A stretch of DNA of 64,000 nt from Cylicocyclus nassatus (lineage: Eukaryota > Nematoda > Chromadorea > Rhabditida > Strongylidae): contig CATQJL010000112.1 of the NCBI GenBank assembly GCA_958299035.1, forward strand, positions 56,959,140-57,023,139. The letters are read 5' to 3'. Positions 1-11,365 of this stretch are shown in pieces. Within the stretch, counting starts at the first letter, position 1, and each line of letters starts with the position of its first letter. A model generated the notes under the pieces. It saw only the letters and a program-made list of their open reading frames with translations, was not told where the DNA came from and searched no databases. Both the position numbers and the translations under genes were made by a program.

Positions 1-346
1 AAAATGCCTTTTACAGTCTATAATTCAGTTACACACCAGGCTAATCTAGCACGCATCTGGACCAGTTGGCCATTTCTTTTTCACCATTGGAGGCTGCCCG
101 CTGCAATGCTATAATTATTGGGTCCTGCAACGATTTAGTGTCATCGGCCTTGCTCCACTCGTCCGATTCCAGAATGAAGGGCATTAAAAAACGCTTATTT
201 TTGCCGTTTTCAAGCTTTCAAAGGTGGATTTTCGGTATCAGGGTATTGAATAACCCCAGGTAAGCGCAAATTTGATTAAGTTGAGATTTGCAGAGCCACT
301 GACTTTAAGCACGTTCTGCTTTTCTTCTCAGATGTCTCCACTTCAT
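1..346. other. Unassigned left edge
   Basis: AT-rich sequence with no splice-consistent exon and no recognisable repeat end. The 65-codon open frame here has no features of a gene. It abuts the foldback element that starts at about 347. Confidence 0.4.
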
Positions 347-563
347 CCTGGCCATAATTATAAAGACACTGTAAAAATCGTCGTCACTTTCGATCTTGTC
401 AATGAATCTGTCTGAAACCTTGCTGCATGGTGCGCATGTAAGCCTGCCATAACTCCTCAAAATGGCTTCCAATCTCGTTGATTTCGAACGAAGAAAAATG
501 GAAAAATTCGAAAAAGCCTGTTTTGAAAAGTGGATAGAATTATAAAGACACCTGCTCTTTTTA

Positions 564-1367
564 GGCAGGGTTCATACTGAGTCGCACAAAGCGGCACAGT
601 TCCCGCACAGCGCTCGAACTGTGCTCGAACTGTGCCGGAACGGTGCTGCATGCGCAGTTGGAGTATTTTGACCGTTTCTGACGGTTTTTCTTTTAGGTTT
701 CTCTCAATTCGGGCCTTATTCCTCCACCCCGCTTTTCCTTTTGATGAGTAGAACTTCGAGTGCAAAGCGGGGTTGAGGAAAGAGCGCTGTTCTGCTTTGT
801 GTGTCCGATTATGTGTGTTGTTCCGCTCATTCATGTCTCTTTGTTTTATCCTTGCATAAAAGTATTCCATCTATTTCCAGAAGACACTGCGATATTTTCG
901 CAGGCATTTTTCTTAAAGGAGGGCAAAAATAGTGCAGAAGAGCAGGAAATCCCATCAATTTGTTGGCCACTATTGGGCTCCTAGCCGCTCTTCGTTTTCA
1001 TTTCGTTGTTTTTTCGTTCTTTGTTTTACCCCGCTTCCCTTTTTGTTGTGTAGAGCTTTGAACTTGGAGCGGGGTAAAAGAAGGAACGCGATTGTGCTTC
1101 ATGTATCCTCTCAGCCGCGTTCTTTTTCCATTTCATTGCTTCTTCGCTCTTTCTTCTACCCCGCTTCAAGTTCGAAGCGCTACACAACAAACGGAAAAGC
1201 GGGGTGGAGGGATAAAACCCGAATTGAGAGAAACCTAAAAGAAAAACCGTCAGAAACCGTCAAAATACTCCAACTGCGCATGCAGCACAGTTCCGGCACA
1301 GTTCGAGCACAGTTCGAGCGCTGTGCGGGAACTGTGCCGCTTTGTGCGGCTCAGTATGAACCCTGCC
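564..1367. mobile_element. 804-bp MITE with long terminal inverted repeats, TTA target duplication
   Basis: The ends are GGCAGGGTTCATACTGAG (left) and its near reverse complement (right). They are flanked by TTA at 561-563 and 1368-1370. The arms (about 564-760 and 1178-1367) are strongly similar inverted copies. The interior holds three smaller hairpins, each a CCCCGCTT...AAGCGGGG stem (about 725-775, 1029-1077 and 1160-1206). A TTA duplication fits PIF/Harbinger-type integration, but that assignment is inference because no transposase is present. It sits inside the left arm of the 347-2685 foldback and is therefore younger than it. Confidence 0.8.
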
Positions 1368-2474
1368 TTAAACATTATCGTATTCCTTGACTTTCACATT
1401 TTTTTGTAGATTTACATCCCAAATTATGAAACTTTTGCAACACCTACGCTCTCATCCTATTTAAGGAAAGATGTTCCTTGCATTTTTCGTTTCCAAAGGC
1501 GTCAGAAGTCAAACTGCTTCAACACACAGCTGCTTTGAGGAGTTTTCAAGCCCTGTTCATTTCAAATGACAGTCCTGGAATAACCTGAGCCTTTTTGATA
1601 GATAAGGTGAAGAGCGCTTTCGTAACTTCCGCGTATTCGCTGATATTGACAAACAGACTCCAACCATAGGGTGTCGCGCTTCTGCTTCACAAAACTCGAT
1701 TTTCAAGTTACAGAAAACGCTGCAATGTAGCCACTACGTGGGCTGTACAACAATAAACTTGTATGCCTAGTCAGGAAAAAATTTCGGGGTTGCACATTCT
1801 GGTCCCGCAGTTGTCATCCGTTGAGAGTTGACTCGAGCACCCTGCACAATCATATCCAACTCAAATCAAGAAATCGAACAGGAGACCGCTCGAAACTTCA
1901 AAATCTTAACTAATATCAGCTACCGCGTAGACTGCGACTTGAAACAGAGAAGGAAATAGTGAGATTTGTGACTATGTTGAATCTACTGCTCGCAGAGAAT
2001 TATGGAAATTATTTCAGGTCTAAATGGCAACTGCAGCACTAGAAAAAACCTAAAGGTTGTTGCAAAAGATGCATCTCCATGTAGACAATATAATAAATCG
2101 AGTCCATCACTTCACGACCATTGGAAAGTGAGTTTTGTGGTGCAAAAGAGTGACAATCCTATGATGCGGTTGGAGTGTGTCCGTCAATATCAGCGATTAC
2201 GCGGAGTTTGCGAAAGCGCTCTTCACCTCATCTATCCAGAAGGATCAGTAGACTCCATGATTATCATTTGAAATGAACAAGGACTTGAAAACTCTTCAAA
2301 CCAGTTGTTTATTGAAGCAGTTTGACTTGTGATGCCTTTGGAAACGAAAAATGCAAGGATGATCTTTCGTTGAGTAGCATGACAGGTCCTAGGTGCTGCA
2401 AAACTTTCAAATTCTGGGATGTAACTCAACAAAAAAATTTGGGAGTCAAGAAATGCGATAATGTTCAAAAAGGC

Positions 2475-2685
2475 CAGGTGTCCTTATAATTATGTCCAGC
2501 TTGCAAAACAGGCTTTTTCGATTTTTTCCATTTCTCCGTTCGAAATCAACGGGATTGAAAGCCGTTCTGAGGATTTATGGTAGGCTTACATGCGCACCAT
2601 ACAGCAATGTTTCCGACAGATTCCAAGAACGAAAATTACGACGATTTCTAGAGTGTCCCTATAATTATGTCCAGCACTGTGGGAT
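2475..2685 (+). repeat. 210-bp dispersed repeat, copy 2
   Basis: This is the right-arm copy of a repeat family whose other members are 347-554 (minus), 6995-7203 (plus) and 20187-20389 (plus). All share an internal block with GAAATCAACGGGATTG-like sequence and both direct ends of the GTGTCTTTATAATTATG type. Homology continues a short way beyond each end, so the unit belongs to a larger element. Confidence 0.7.
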
Positions 2686-2971
2686 GACACGTCGTAGGTG
2701 TTGCAAAAGTTTCATATTTTGGGATGTGAATCTACAAAAAATCTGACAAGGGAACGATCCCAACTTAATGTGGCGAATTGGAGTAAACTGCATATCATGA
2801 GATGCGTCTTGATGAGTTAAGTCCAAATCTGCCTTTCATATCTGCCTTTCATATTTATCTTCATATCTAGCCTGTTAAACACACAGCTGTACCAAATTTC
2901 AGATCAATTCGTTGAGAAGCAGATGAGTTACGGCAGCTTTCAGGGTGGAAGTATAGTTTTGGCCAGCACTG
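2686..2971. repeat. Foldback-end fragments
   Basis: 2756-2818 is the inverted counterpart of about 6888-6950, which carries GACGCATCT and AATTCGCCAC blocks. 2870-2971 matches the outer ends of the foldback at 4720-6202, sharing AGCCTGTTAAACACACAG and GTTTTGGCCAGCACTGTA. No gene is visible. Confidence 0.6.
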
Positions 2972-2973
2972 TA

Positions 2974-3179
2974 CAATACCACTCTCATAACGTGCAAAAT
3001 TTCCGTGAATGTCGCGAAATTCCGAAATTTCCGCGAACTTTCCGGAATTTCGCGAAATTCCGGGAATGTCGCGAAGTTTCGCGAAATTCCGGAAATTTCG
3101 CGGAATTTTCGGAATTTCGCGACATTTTCGGAATTTCGCGACATTTACGGAAATTTTGCACATTCTGTGAGCGGTATTG
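2974..3179. mobile_element. 206-bp palindromic MITE, copy 1
   Basis: The terminal inverted repeats begin CAATACC and end GGTATTG. The element is flanked by TA at 2972-2973 and 3180-3181. The interior is almost wholly palindromic and built from short alternations of CGCGAAATTCC and GGAATTTCGCG, so all six frames stay open. The open frames over it are a by-product of that composition and are not genes. A base-for-base identical copy is at 4454-4659. The TA duplication and TIR suggest Tc1/mariner-type mobilisation (inference). Confidence 0.88.
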
Positions 3180-3181
3180 TA

Positions 3182-4451
3182 TTCGACGTGCTAACAACAT
3201 TTCTTACATTGTTTTGCTGCTAGTGACACATTGTAGGATAGAATATCTGCCAACACGACTTTCGAATTTGAAAGACAATTCATGAGAAGGCGATTTTGTA
3301 ACATCATAATCTGACGAACAATTCAAATAAATATCTGTGCTAAGCATGGTCCGATAGAGGTGTTCACAAAGTTTTGAACTCATAAAAATTTGCGGACAAT
3401 TTCCGCAACAGGTAGGCGAAAAGTGCAGGCGAAGTTGCGATCTTGATTGGTTTAGCTACTTCTATCTCACTTTAGCTTTACTGTAAGACTCTCTAGTGCA
3501 AAATAAATAGGATTTTCGTAAAGATCGGGACCAAAAACCACTATGAGCGAAGTTTCCGGTCAATCCGAGAACCTAATATTTTGAACCAAATCTTGCGCCG
3601 AGGCCAAGAGTGAGGAGCGAGAAAAAATCAAGTGCTACTAGTTCCTTAGAAAATCAAACCATGGATGTTATCCGACCCATTGATTACAAAAAACACATCT
3701 GATTAGCGAGATAGCTTCTTTCTCTAGGACTACGGTGGAAGATTTTAGAGAAATGTCGATTTTTTCGAAATTTGCTAGCTCCGCCCACTTTTGGCCCCGC
3801 CCACACCCAAGTCTCCACCCACTTTTCCCCCACCTTCCCATTCCAACCCATCCATGCCTGGGCCACTAACCCGCCAATAACCACCAATGAACCACTTCTG
3901 ACCGATTTATACATAGAGATCAAAGATCAAATTAAGAAAAACTATCTCCAGATACTATAGGGCAGCGCCCCTTCACATTCATGCTGCTGTCCAACTTTCT
4001 TCATCAACTGATAGCGCATCAAAAGTTGTATCGAAATATTGCTATGCCAGCGCCTTGATTATTCTCCTGGAATTATCATTTCATTTTGATCTATCACAAA
4101 GTTTTCCGAAAAATTTCTAAGTCCAGAACCGTTCTTAGATCAGCCTCTTGTGTATTTAACATCCATTTCTTCTGTAAATTTTTTGGTATAGCCCCTTCGA
4201 ATATAAACACAAATACGGGTATCCGGACACTTCGTTCCCATTTTCCACAAAGATATGCATAAAAATGTACATTGGCTTTCTTATAAACCCTCGCTTATAA
4301 AAGAGTTCAAATCCCGCTTTTAACATAGAAAGAAAGAGCTCACAAAGTTGCATATAAATGACTTCATAGCATTTGCCCATCAGCGCTAATCGCGGTGATA
4401 TGCGGTCACTCTCGCACCGTAATTAGCAAATCTCGCACCTCGGCTGTCAAT
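3182..4451. other. Intergenic, diverged dispersed repeat
   Basis: I see no gene. About 3450-3700 is a diverged inverted relative of about 62460-62710; both contain the core GGAAACTTCGC on one strand or the other. 3775-3860 is C-rich (CCGCCCAC-type blocks). The remainder is AT-rich without recognisable structure. Confidence 0.5.
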
Positions 4452-4453
4452 TA

Positions 4454-4659
4454 CAATACCACTCTCATAACGTGCAAAATTTCCGTGAATGTCGCGAAAT
4501 TCCGAAATTTCCGCGAACTTTCCGGAATTTCGCGAAATTCCGGGAATGTCGCGAAGTTTCGCGAAATTCCGGAAATTTCGCGGAATTTTCGGAATTTCGC
4601 GACATTTTCGGAATTTCGCGACATTTACGGAAATTTTGCACATTCTGTGAGCGGTATTG
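4454..4659. mobile_element. 206-bp palindromic MITE, copy 2
   Basis: Identical over its full length to 2974-3179. It has its own TA flanks (4452-4453 and 4660-4661) and unrelated sequence outside them. Two insertions with no substitutions imply recent movement of this family. Confidence 0.88.
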
Positions 4660-4719
4660 TATAAGTAGCTTTCAAAAATTTCGCGACCCATTCTGGGGGG
4701 AGGGGGGAGGCCCCCTTGA

Positions 4720-6202
4720 AAACTGCCGTAACTCATCTGCTTCTCAACGAATTGATCTGAAATTTGGTACAGCTGTGTGTTTAACAGGCTACGATCAGCA
4801 CTTAGAACGGATCCCGTTTTTGTTTGTTTATTCAGGAAAAAATCAGAAATTTTGAAAAAAGCAGGCTTGAAGGTTGGCCAAAACTATACTTCCACTTAAG
4901 GTTTCTGTCCACTAAGGTAATTCTCCGCTTCCAAAATTTTTTGTGCATATACATAATCAAAAGTCGAAACAGTCGCTTTAGTCCAGCTGTGTCATACCTT
5001 TATAAGAAACGCTATTCTGCTTTTTTCGCTTAAAAATACTTTCACAGGTATTTTGTTCCCGAGAATGTGTTTTTATGGGTAATTTCGCGGTTTCTTGACT
5101 GGCTTGGAAGCGATAGGGCTCCATCTATCTTATAGATGCTTAGCGAAGTGAGAACTAGAAAAAAAATTTGAGTTTTCATATTTAAAGGGCACCCAACATA
5201 GACCTAAGCGCAGGCCTGCGCTCAAATTTTTGCCTTCAAACTCCTCCTGCAATGTCCTCATGAGCGTGAGGTAGAGTACTAACATTGTTGTACGTGTGAG
5301 AGTCCGAATGCAGTGGTTGCAGATTTCCGCAGGTCCCAGCATGCAGGCTAATTGAGGAAATCAACCTGCAAAAATTGATTTGCAAAAAGCCTTGAACTTA
5401 TTTTTGGTTCTGACAGTAGTGCTCACGTGAGTCACAAGGTGACATACAATACAGAGTGTTTTCTCTATCTAGCAACTAAATAGTGGCAAAAATAGGGAAG
5501 GATACCACTTGGTAAATACTTTGGGATTGCCTAATTATTATCATTGAACCGCAAAGATTTATGCTTTGAAAACGAAGCAAAATGCGACGTGGCGAACAGT
5601 CGTGAGTATAGTATACAAACTTCTTTTCATGTAAATAATCCTTCTACATCATGTAGAGCTTACAAAAATAACATAAACCAACTTTGAAGGCAACAATTTG
5701 AGCGCAGGCTTGCTGTTAGGTCTATGTCGGGTGCACTTTAAATATGAAAACTTGAATTTTTTTCTAGTCCTCACTTCCCTAAGCATCTATAAGATAGATG
5801 GAGCCCTATCGCTTCCAATCCAGTCAAGAAACTGCGAAATTACCCATAAAAACACATTCTCGGGAAGAAAATACGGGTGGAAGTATTTTTAAGCGAAAAA
5901 CAAACAGAATAGCGTTTCTTATAAAGGTATGACACAGCTGGACCAAAGCGACTGTTTTGACTTTTGACTATGTATATGCACAAAAAATTTCGGAAGCGGA
6001 GAATTACCTTAGTGGACAGAAACCTTGAGTGGAAGTATAGTTTTGGCCAACCTTCAAGCCTGCTTATTTCGAAATTTCTGATTTTTTCCTGAATAAACAA
6101 ACAAAAACGGGATCCGTTCTAAGTGCTGATGGTAGCCTGTTAAACACACAGTTGTACCAAATTTCAGATCAATTCGTTGAGAAGCAGATGACGGCAGTTT
6201 TC
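4720..6202. mobile_element. Foldback element with about 520-bp arms
   Basis: The left arm (4720-5240) and right arm (5681-6202) are inverted copies. Shared blocks include the TATAGATGCTTAG-like segment, the AAGAAACGCTATTCTG-like segment and the terminal CGGCAGTTTTCA block. The central 440 bp is single-copy here. Open frames in the arms mirror each other and are not genes. No transposase is visible. Confidence 0.8.
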
Positions 6203-6521
6203 AGTGTGGAAGTATAGTTTTGGCCAGCACTGTATGGGTTATAAAAATGTGCAAGTGACTTGTTTATTTTTGTAAATAATTAAAATGATTTTTAAAAATT
6301 TTTTAAAATTCAAATTAGCCTTGTAAAAAATTTTTTTTCGGGGCGTGGCTGACGCCACGCCCCCTCTTTCCGGATTTTGGGGGTCGGGGACCCGCAAAAA
6401 TTTTGGTAAGCACCCCAAAAAATTTTTCGGAGTTCGTGGCTACGCCACGCACCTTCATTAGAAATTTTTTTGTCGCCCCCCCCCCCCCCGAGCCGAAATC
6501 CTGGGTACGCCACTGCTATCT
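6203..6521. repeat. Transposon end with GTACGCCACTG terminus
   Basis: 6330-6510 contains two direct GTGGCTACGCCACGC-like blocks, a poly-C run (about 6476-6490) and the segment ATCCTGGGTACGCCACTG. Read on the minus strand this starts CAGTGGCGTACCCAGGAT, a terminus common to many invertebrate non-autonomous DNA transposons. Partial relatives of the GCAGTGGCGG end occur near 23270 and 29845. The family cannot be named from sequence alone. Confidence 0.5.
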
Positions 6522-6763
6522 CATGACTAGAATGATATTGAGTGTACTGATTTCAAGGAATGTTCACATTCAAAAGAAACACAAATAATGTTTTTGAACA
6601 ACTAGTTCTCGAGGTACGGCGCTGTATTATTACCAAAGTACTTTTCAGTACTCATAGCTTTTACTAACGAAGTTTGCTTTTTAGCTGTTTAAAAACACTT
6701 ATTTGTGTTTCTTTCAAATGTGAGCATTCCTTGAAAGAAGTACACTCAGTATCATGCTAGTCA
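6522..6763. repeat. Short inverted repeat, about 67-bp arms
   Basis: 6522-6592 and 6695-6763 are inverted copies with a few substitutions, centred on GGAATGTTCACATT and GTGTTTCTTT blocks. The loop of about 100 bp has no coding signal. Confidence 0.7.
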
Positions 6764-6994
6764 TACACTTCCAAGTTGGATTTTGAAGCACATTATGCAT
6801 TGAAATCCCAGTGACTTCACATTTTCAAACGCTTATAACTTTTGGCAGAGAACGGATTCGCAGACATGAAAAGTAGATTTGGAATCAGCTCATCAAGACG
6901 CATCTGATGACATGCGGTTCATACCAATTCGCCACCTTAAGTTTGGGATCGTTCTCTTGTGAGAGTCAACGAATGCAATAGTGATTAAAAAGGC

Positions 6995-7203
6995 CCGGTG
7001 TCTTTATAATTTTGCTTAGCTTCCAAAACGGGTTTTTTCGAATTTTTCCATCTTTCTTCGTTCGAAATCAACAGGATTGGAAGTCGTTTTGAGGACTTAT
7101 GATAGGCTCACATGGGCATCATACAGCAACGTTTCAGGCAGATTCAGTGACAAGAGCGAAAATTACGACGATTTCTAAAGTGTCTTTATAATTATAGCCA
7201 GCA
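6995..7203 (+). repeat. 210-bp dispersed repeat, copy 3
   Basis: Member of the family at 347-554, 2475-2685 and 20187-20389. Its end at 7203 abuts the 3' end of the LINE remnant. The last open frame of the LINE runs into this repeat, so one element has interrupted the other. Confidence 0.7.
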
Positions 7204-9440
7204 GTATCTGAGGTAAGGTTTTCGTTTGCTCCAAATTCTCGCAGGTCGGCCTTGATTCTGTCCATCCACCTCATCTTCGGTCTACCTCTGGGTCTTTTGC
7301 AAAATGCCTCCACAGCCAAGACCAACTTTGTGATGTGGCTTTCATCCCTTTTGCGCACATGCCCATACATCGTAACCTCTTTTCCTGCGTTTCCTGGACA
7401 GTTGAAGCCACTTCCATTCGCGCTATAGTGTCATATAGTGTCATTGCAGATGCGATCCTTCAGTGGACTCCTAAGGTCCATCGTAGCATCCTTGTTTCCA
7501 TGACACTGAGCTTGCGCTCCTCGTTCCGCGTACACGGCCAGCACTCACTGCCATACAGTGCTGCTGGGCGGATAACGGTCCGGTACAGTTGGGACTTGAG
7601 TTGCACTGGCATTCTTCTGTTACAGAACTCCTGTTAAGGCTCTCTAATTCATCCATTGTGTTCATCCTGCCTGCGACCTCCTCTTGTAGGCATCCCTCCG
7701 CTGAGATGTGACCGACTGCCTAAGTACTTGTATGACGTTGTCTTTTTTAACTCTTCACCATCGATGCTTATGGTACCTGGAGTTTGTTGCCCCAGTTCCA
7801 TATGTTCTGTCTTCTTGGTGTTGAGCTTCAGGCCATACAACTCTAATCTGTCTTTCCACTTCTGTACATCGTCTTGCAACTCCTTCTTGGTGCTTGCTAG
7901 CAAGTCCACATCATCTGCTAGAGAAGTGTCCAAGAAAGATTGCGTCTGAGGGGTTCCATTACGGCGTTCATCACAGTGATGAAGAGCAAGGGAGAGAGAA
8001 CTGAACCTTGGAGTACTCCAAACTTGATTTGGAATTCTTTCGATTGCCCTGCAGCTGTTTGCACGTGGCTTGATTGTGGTAGATCAACTTTATCTGCTGA
8101 ACTTACTCCTCTGGCACCCTGTGTTTCCGTAAGGCCCACCATGGGGCACCCTATCGAATGCTTTCTCCAGGTCTAGGAAGGCTGCATGCAATTTCTTCTG
8201 CTTACTATGTTTCTCCATCACTCCGAGCGGAGTGGATTGCGTCAGTTGTACCTGCTCCTTTCACGAATCCGCACTGATTCGGTGACTACTCCATGATATC
8301 TCGAAGGCGCGTTTCGATTAATTGCTCGAAGAGTTTCAGAGTGTGGCTCATCAGTCGGATTGGTCGGTAGGATGCGCAGTCTGCTATGTCTCCTTTGTTC
8401 TTTCATATCGAGATGGTAGTGCTGGTGTACCAGTCGCGAGGCATATTCTTGCTCCTTATGATCTGATTGAGGAGACTTGTGCCATGTGGCTCCTGATTGT
8501 CAATATAATTTCCAGTGCTTAGTATGTCGTCTGGACCAGTCGCTTTGCCATTCTTTGTTCTTCTTATGGCCAGCCATACTTCCTCTTCCGTGACTGCTGG
8601 TACTGGTCCCTCTATGGGGCTGGCTTCTGGGACGGAGTTGATGGTGCGGCCTGTGGTGGCCATTTCTTTGAAGTAGGTTCTCCATCGTTCGGTAATGTCC
8701 TCTGATTTTCTTAGCGTCCTACCAAGTTTGTCTTTGATATGGAGGAAGTGGAAGTTCTATACTTTTTGTGGATTCCGCTTTTCTTCTCGCTATCCGGTAC
8801 ATCTGTTCTCCTTCGCGAGACTTAGTTGATCGTAGAGCTCTTCAAGTACACCTACTTTGCCTTCTTTACGGTCGCTTGTACGCATCCCTCTCCTCTTTTG
8901 AAACCTTTTGTACTTTGTCATTCCACCACCACGTTTCCTTTTCTTCTTTTCCCTGGCATTGTACTGCCTAGGAGGTGTGCCACTTCGTGGACTCGACCTT
9001 TCAGCTTGTCCAGGATCGCTCTGGGTTCTCTTGCAGGCTTGGTAGAGTTGTTAGCAGTGCTTGTTCGCCGCGTTGTCGCTTTTAAATCTCCACCATTTGA
9101 TGCTTGTCCTGATCTCTACGGCTCTCTTAATGTGCCTATCCATTGTGATCCTGATGTCGAGAAGCAGTGGTCTGTGTTGAGGTATGCAGCTCTCACAGGG
9201 AATGACTCAGTTTTTTACGTTCTTGAGGAGCTTATATTCATTTTCGATGTCGCGTGACTTTTCCCGCTCCACCTCGTTCTCTGTGTGCTGGCTACATCGA
9301 CTCGCCGTATATTAGATTTGCTAACTCTCGCGAACATGAGGTGGGTGTACCCATATTGATGGTAGCTAGGCGGAGAGTATGTGCAATGCCTTGGATTGTT
9401 GCCTCTGGTAAAATAGCCGCTTTAGCCATCCCCGGTCACC
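7204..9440 (-). pseudogene. Decayed RTE-type LINE (endonuclease/reverse transcriptase)
   Basis: On the minus strand, fragments of one polyprotein appear in order. 9376-9319 reads as an endonuclease start containing TINMGTPTSCSRELANLI. About 9215-9110 reads as the endonuclease end (HRPLLLDIRI). About 8930 has the linker TWWWNDKVQ. 8610-8540 has RT motif 1 (RTKNGKATGPDDI). About 8010 has GVLQGSVLSPLLF. About 7920 has the catalytic ADDVDLLAS. 7310-7250 has the tail block RPRGRPKMRWMDRIKADL. These are hallmark RTE-clade segments. Frameshifts and stops separate them, and most of the endonuclease between its two ends is missing, so the copy is dead. Confidence 0.85.
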
Positions 9441-9639
9441 TTTCTGAGACATCACCTCGCCCACTATTCGCATTCATTGGGCTCGAATGCGCGTCGCTTC
9501 CGGGGGACGCCCTAGCCTTTACTCGAGTCACTGTATGAGAGATGCCTGCATTGTAAATGCGACGGGGTGTTTCTTAGCCGGCTTGTCGCATGCCCTTTTT
9601 TGGAAGGGCAGGACTTTGGAATTGCGAGCAGTTTTGTCG

Positions 9640-9728
9640 CAGAAATTAGCTCGGGGTGGAGTTGCACCCGCGACCTTTAGCACGGCAACGTTACGTAGAG
9701 CACTAACTACTAGACTAATTCTGCTCCA
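9640..9728 (-). repeat. tRNA-derived SINE-like head
   Basis: Read on the minus strand the segment starts GGAGCAGAATTAGTCTAG. It has a good Pol III A box (TAGTCTAGTAGTTAGTGC, 9717-9700) and a B box differing at one position from consensus (GGTGCAACTCC, 9668-9658), with a plausible T-stem GGGTG/CACCC around the latter. The cloverleaf is not convincing for a functional tRNA: the anticodon arm and 3' acceptor strand do not pair. A tRNA-derived SINE or tRNA pseudogene is the best reading. The non-tRNA body would extend toward about 9480. Confidence 0.55.
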
Positions 9729-9739
9729 TGCTTGAATAC

Positions 9740-11364
9740 CACTCTAAACGGAAATTGGCTACGCTCAGGAAATCAATGAAACGTTTCCTTTTCCGAATGA
9801 TATTGTTCTCGGGCTAAGAAACGCTAAAATCATGACTTTCAAGTTTCCAATTTGATTTTCTTTCAAGCGGCGTACTCTTTTTCACCGTAATAAGATATAA
9901 TGTAACACCCGATTATATCCAAGTCACCTTCCTCTTATGGCCGTTTTTCAGTAGCTGACAAGGAACCAGCAGAAGGCAGAGAACAAGGAGAGCGAAAACA
10001 GAAGACAGTGAACAAGGAGAGCGAAAACGCGAAAATGCTACATTTTTGAAGACTGCAGAATAAGAATAATTTACATAGACGGGAAAAAATCTCACTACTC
10101 TGGCGCAGAACTGCTTGGATAAATATCGCCCTGACTTCTTTCATTGTATAGCACGTAGAACTTGTAGCTGCTGCGATTTTTCAGTCCAATTTTAGCAATA
10201 TCCCGCATACGGATGCCGCGATCGAATCAACCTGCAGCGATTTGTTTATGAGAAACGAAGTAAACCCTTATGATAATTTCCTACCAACATACACTTGATA
10301 ATCTTGAAGTTTGAGGAGTTCAAGGAGGTGCAGACACAAGCTGCATCTAATGGCTCGGTATAACATATTACACATGGGCTTGAGCTGAGACAAAACACCT
10401 CACACTCAAGCTGCACAATTTCGCTTAGGAACTTTCGAATGTCAGGAAGTCGAAGTCGCCGAATAGTCGCGCAGCCTAGAAACTGTAATGGGAAGTTCCT
10501 TACAAAGGAAGGCTGGTGGCCGCGGCCTTCTGAAATGTTATATATGCAAATGCTTGCGTGAAAACGCTGATTTCGGAATTATGTTTGTTATCTGCGGAAC
10601 GCTTCTCTGAGAAGAAATAGCACTTGTGAAAGCGAACGCAAAAACATTTGCGCACAGGGAAAAACCGGTATGTCTTCTGCGACAAGCTACAGCGCTAACG
10701 CTATACTAAGGCCACGGCTACCAAGTGTCCTTTCTCCGTTAGATCAACACATTTTGAGCTTTCAAAGCACAACTCAATTGCATTCAAGTGACGTGCATGA
10801 GCCAGGAACGGGTCCTCGTGCCCTATTTCTGCATACAGCATAGAATACGACTGTTTTTGCTTTGAATCCTTGTTCGTATTCTAGATTTTAATTCATTTGG
10901 ATTGGAAAACCATTTTTGTGGATTCGGAACCATAGAAACCTCAGTGAGATACAATTATGCCATCCCAGTTTGACTCGCCTTTGGTCGGAACACATTTTCA
11001 AAATACTGAAATCGCCGATCTTGCCTAGATCAGGGCGGACCATCAGATAGAATTGGACTTCCAAAACTAACGTATTTTAGGTCCGAGTTAGATGCTAACA
11101 AACATTAGTTACTCTTTTAGTACATTTCGTAGTTAAGAATTGCCAATTCAAAGCCTCATCCCTAATTGTTGGCTCCGAATTTGCCTCTCAAAACTCTTTA
11201 GTGACTTACCAGGTAGAATCGTTAGAAATTCTTGTCTGGAAATTATTACGGAATTAATTTATCTTGTTAAAAAAGTTATGGAAGGCGTTCAAAATTGCTT
11301 CTCCTTTCTTTCAACTGCTTGACAAGCAAAGTTTTGAGAATTTGTTTTCTTAGGCTATCTATAT
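9740..11364. other. Intergenic, no gene seen
   Basis: The only structure noted is a short imperfect tandem duplication at about 9973-10032 (two copies of AACAAGGAGAGCGAAAAC with flanks). No exon with coding bias and matching splice sites was found. 5' exons of the TNFAIP8-family gene could lie here undetected. Confidence 0.4.
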
Positions 11365-11365
11365 T

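Larger units (their letters stand above)
347..2685. mobile_element. Large foldback element interrupted by a MITE
   Basis: The left arm (347-560, continuing at 1371 to about 1700) is the reverse complement, with substitutions, of the right arm (about 2100-2685). The outer part of each arm (347-554 minus, 2475-2685 plus) is a dispersed repeat of about 210 bp, also at 6995-7203 and 20187-20389. That repeat has GTGTCTTTATAATTATG-type sequence at both of its ends in direct orientation. The left arm is split by an 804-bp insertion at 564-1367. No transposase frame is visible, so this is non-autonomous or decayed. Superfamily unknown. Confidence 0.75.

Noticed and set aside
457..1390. Two open frames (137 and 152 codons) encoding nearly the same peptide
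   Set aside because: They are the two inverted arms of one MITE read outward. There is no start context, splice pattern or domain.
3000..3165. CRISPR-like or minisatellite array
   Set aside because: The short units alternate in orientation as a palindrome and have no regular spacers. It is a MITE, and the genome is eukaryotic.
2867..4736. Many overlapping open frames on both strands
   Set aside because: They come from the palindromic 206-bp MITE, whose CGCGAAATTCC composition lacks stop codons in every frame. The encoded RNFAKFRE-like repeats are not protein domains.
9640..9728. Functional tRNA gene
   Set aside because: A and B boxes are good but the anticodon and acceptor stems do not pair, so a SINE or pseudogene is more likely.
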